From NCBI GenBank assembly GCA_014381165.1, contig JACMIM010000504.1:1-5963 (forward strand): a stretch of DNA of 5,963 nucleotides. The letters run 5' to 3'. The position numbers and the translations under genes were made by a program. Source of the stretch: Roseiflexaceae bacterium. GTDB taxonomy: Bacteria; Chloroflexota; Chloroflexia; Chloroflexales; Roseiflexaceae. A model generated the notes under the pieces. The model searched no databases, was not told the origin of the DNA, and saw only the letters and a program-made list of their open reading frames with translations. The first letter of the stretch is position 1. Each line of letters begins with the position of its first letter. Below are positions 5,097 through 5,963 of this stretch, one piece after another.

Positions 5097-5963
5097 CTAC
5101 TCAGCTGGATGGCGCTTCAGATACTCACTCATTCCCTGTGGAGCTACCGCAGCGACCTGACCGAAGCCCTGGCGGGCAAGCAGGCTGGCGCTGCCAACCG
5201 ACCGGATGCCGCTTTCGCAAACCACCACAAGCCGCCGATGGCCTGGCAGCTCATGCAGCCGCTCGCGCAGCTCGTCAAAAGGAATAGCTTGAGCACCGGG
5301 GATCGCGCCCTGTGCTAGCTCGAAGGGCGCCCGCACGTCGAGAATGCTCGCCGTGCCCGCCATCACCTCCTGGTGGAGCTGATCGACGCTCAACACGTCG
5401 AGCTGTGTACCTGGCAGGCTGGCCTGCTGCCACTGCTCCGGCGTCGCGTCGACAAAGCCGTAGATGGGATTGCGCCCTGCGGCTGTCAGCAAACTGGCAG
5501 CGTAGCGGGCCAGAAATGGCCAATCGGCAAAAAGCAGCAAGGGTGTTTCGGCGGCAGCGAGCGCTGCGACTCGGCCAGCCAAACTCTCGCGGCTGTAGCT
5601 GGTGCTCAACGCGCCAGCCGGGTGCCACCTAGCGAAGGCTAGCCGATCGCGGAGGTCGATCAGCGCTGTGCCATCGCGTAGCAGTGCGCTGGCTTGTTGC
5701 AGCGTGAAGGCGCGGATTGCGCCCAGCTCGGCACGTATTTCACCATAGCCTGCGGGCAGCGGCAGTTCGCCCCGGTTGGTGTTGCGATTATGCAATATCG
5801 CATCAATCGCCGAGCGTGGCGTTTCGTCGAGCAGCGCCTGGAACGCGGCCAGATTTGACGCGCCAAGGAGTGGGTTGTAGCGCCGCTCATAGCCGATCGT
5901 GCTGCTGGGTTTGCCGCTCATGCCTTTGCCGCCGCAGGGCGAGCCACCATAATGGGTGGGGTA
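5097..5963 (-). CDS. C-terminal part of an MBL-fold/rhodanese fusion (CstB-like persulfide dioxygenase-sulfurtransferase), cut by window edge
   Basis: The frame is open from the window edge for 288 residues, so the start lies outside; the first in-frame ATG (5921) is internal. The first residues read YPTHYGGSPCGGKG, matching the YPxH metal-ligand motif and GxGSxCG loop at the end of the MBL domain in this family, and SSTIGYERRYNP follows. A first rhodanese-like domain (about 87-180 of the fragment) lacks the catalytic Cys: the loop reads FADWPFL. A second (about 187-288) has ILDVRAPFE and the active loop CESGIRS, with Cys at about residue 249. MBL, pseudo-rhodanese and rhodanese in that order is the layout of Staphylococcus CstB, which oxidises persulfides and moves sulfane sulfur in sulfide detoxification. 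Oxygen-dependent sulfur chemistry in the cytoplasm is therefore inferred. The metal-binding HxHxDH motif cannot be checked here. Confidence 0.85.
   Translation of the reverse strand, partial: YPTHYGGSPCGGKGMSGKPSSTIGYERRYNPLLGASNLAAFQALLDETPRSAIDAILHNRNTNRGELPLPAGYGEIRAELGAIRAFTLQQASALLRDGTALIDLRDRLAFARWHPAGALSTSYSRESLAGRVAALAAAETPLLLFADWPFLARYAASLLTAAGRNPIYGFVDATPEQWQQASLPGTQLDVLSVDQLHQEVMAGTASILDVRAPFELAQGAIPGAQAIPFDELRERLHELPGHRRLVVVCESGIRSVGSASLLARQGFGQVAAVAPQGMSEYLKRHPAE

Overview
This looks like ordinary chromosomal DNA from a GC-rich free-living bacterium. There are no transposases, phage genes, tRNAs, rRNAs or CRISPR repeats. The mix of a KimA-type potassium permease, a Ser/Thr-kinase-like protein with odd extra domains and a CstB-like sulfur enzyme would suit a Chloroflexota (or possibly actinobacterial) genome. 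That placement is an inference from gene style, not from a marker gene.

Layout: positions 1-109 hold no gene I can support, only the ribosome binding site of the next one. A small glycine-rich membrane protein of GlsB/YeaQ type (110-373, +) converges on a 600-residue KimA-like potassium importer (379-2181, -), with only 5 bp between their stop codons. The permease is expressed from a consensus-like promoter at 2373-2401 through a leader of about 185 nt. This leader holds a 5' hairpin, a 7-bp antiterminator-like stem competing with a GC-rich hairpin plus T6 terminator, and a second hairpin over the Shine-Dalgarno region. It looks like a riboswitch or attenuator, and I cannot match it to the c-di-AMP (ydaO) class that controls kimA in Bacillus.

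Divergently, two + strand promoters (2405-2433 and 2547-2575), separated by a large imperfect dyad, lead to a 630-residue protein (2611-4503). It is a degenerate protein kinase (pseudokinase) fused to a DnaJ-type four-motif cysteine finger and a C-terminal membrane anchor. The -35 boxes of the permease and kinase promoters lie 3 bp apart, so the two genes probably compete for polymerase.

After the kinase, an AT-rich element of about 94 bp (4512-4605) can fold into a closed three-way junction with a near-perfect 19-bp hairpin. A 107-residue ribbon-helix-helix (RHH) regulator (4640-4963, -) follows, with its own promoter, a 12-bp palindrome near its transcription start and a perfect 12-bp tandem repeat upstream, which looks like an autoregulation layout. 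The window ends in the C-terminal 288 residues of an MBL-fold/pseudo-rhodanese/rhodanese protein (5097-5963, -). Its reading frame continues beyond the edge, so its true start is not here.

The strongest leads are the kimA leader, the pseudokinase-zinc finger-anchor protein, an apparent deletion of the TM11-TM12 turn in the permease, and the folded intergenic element.
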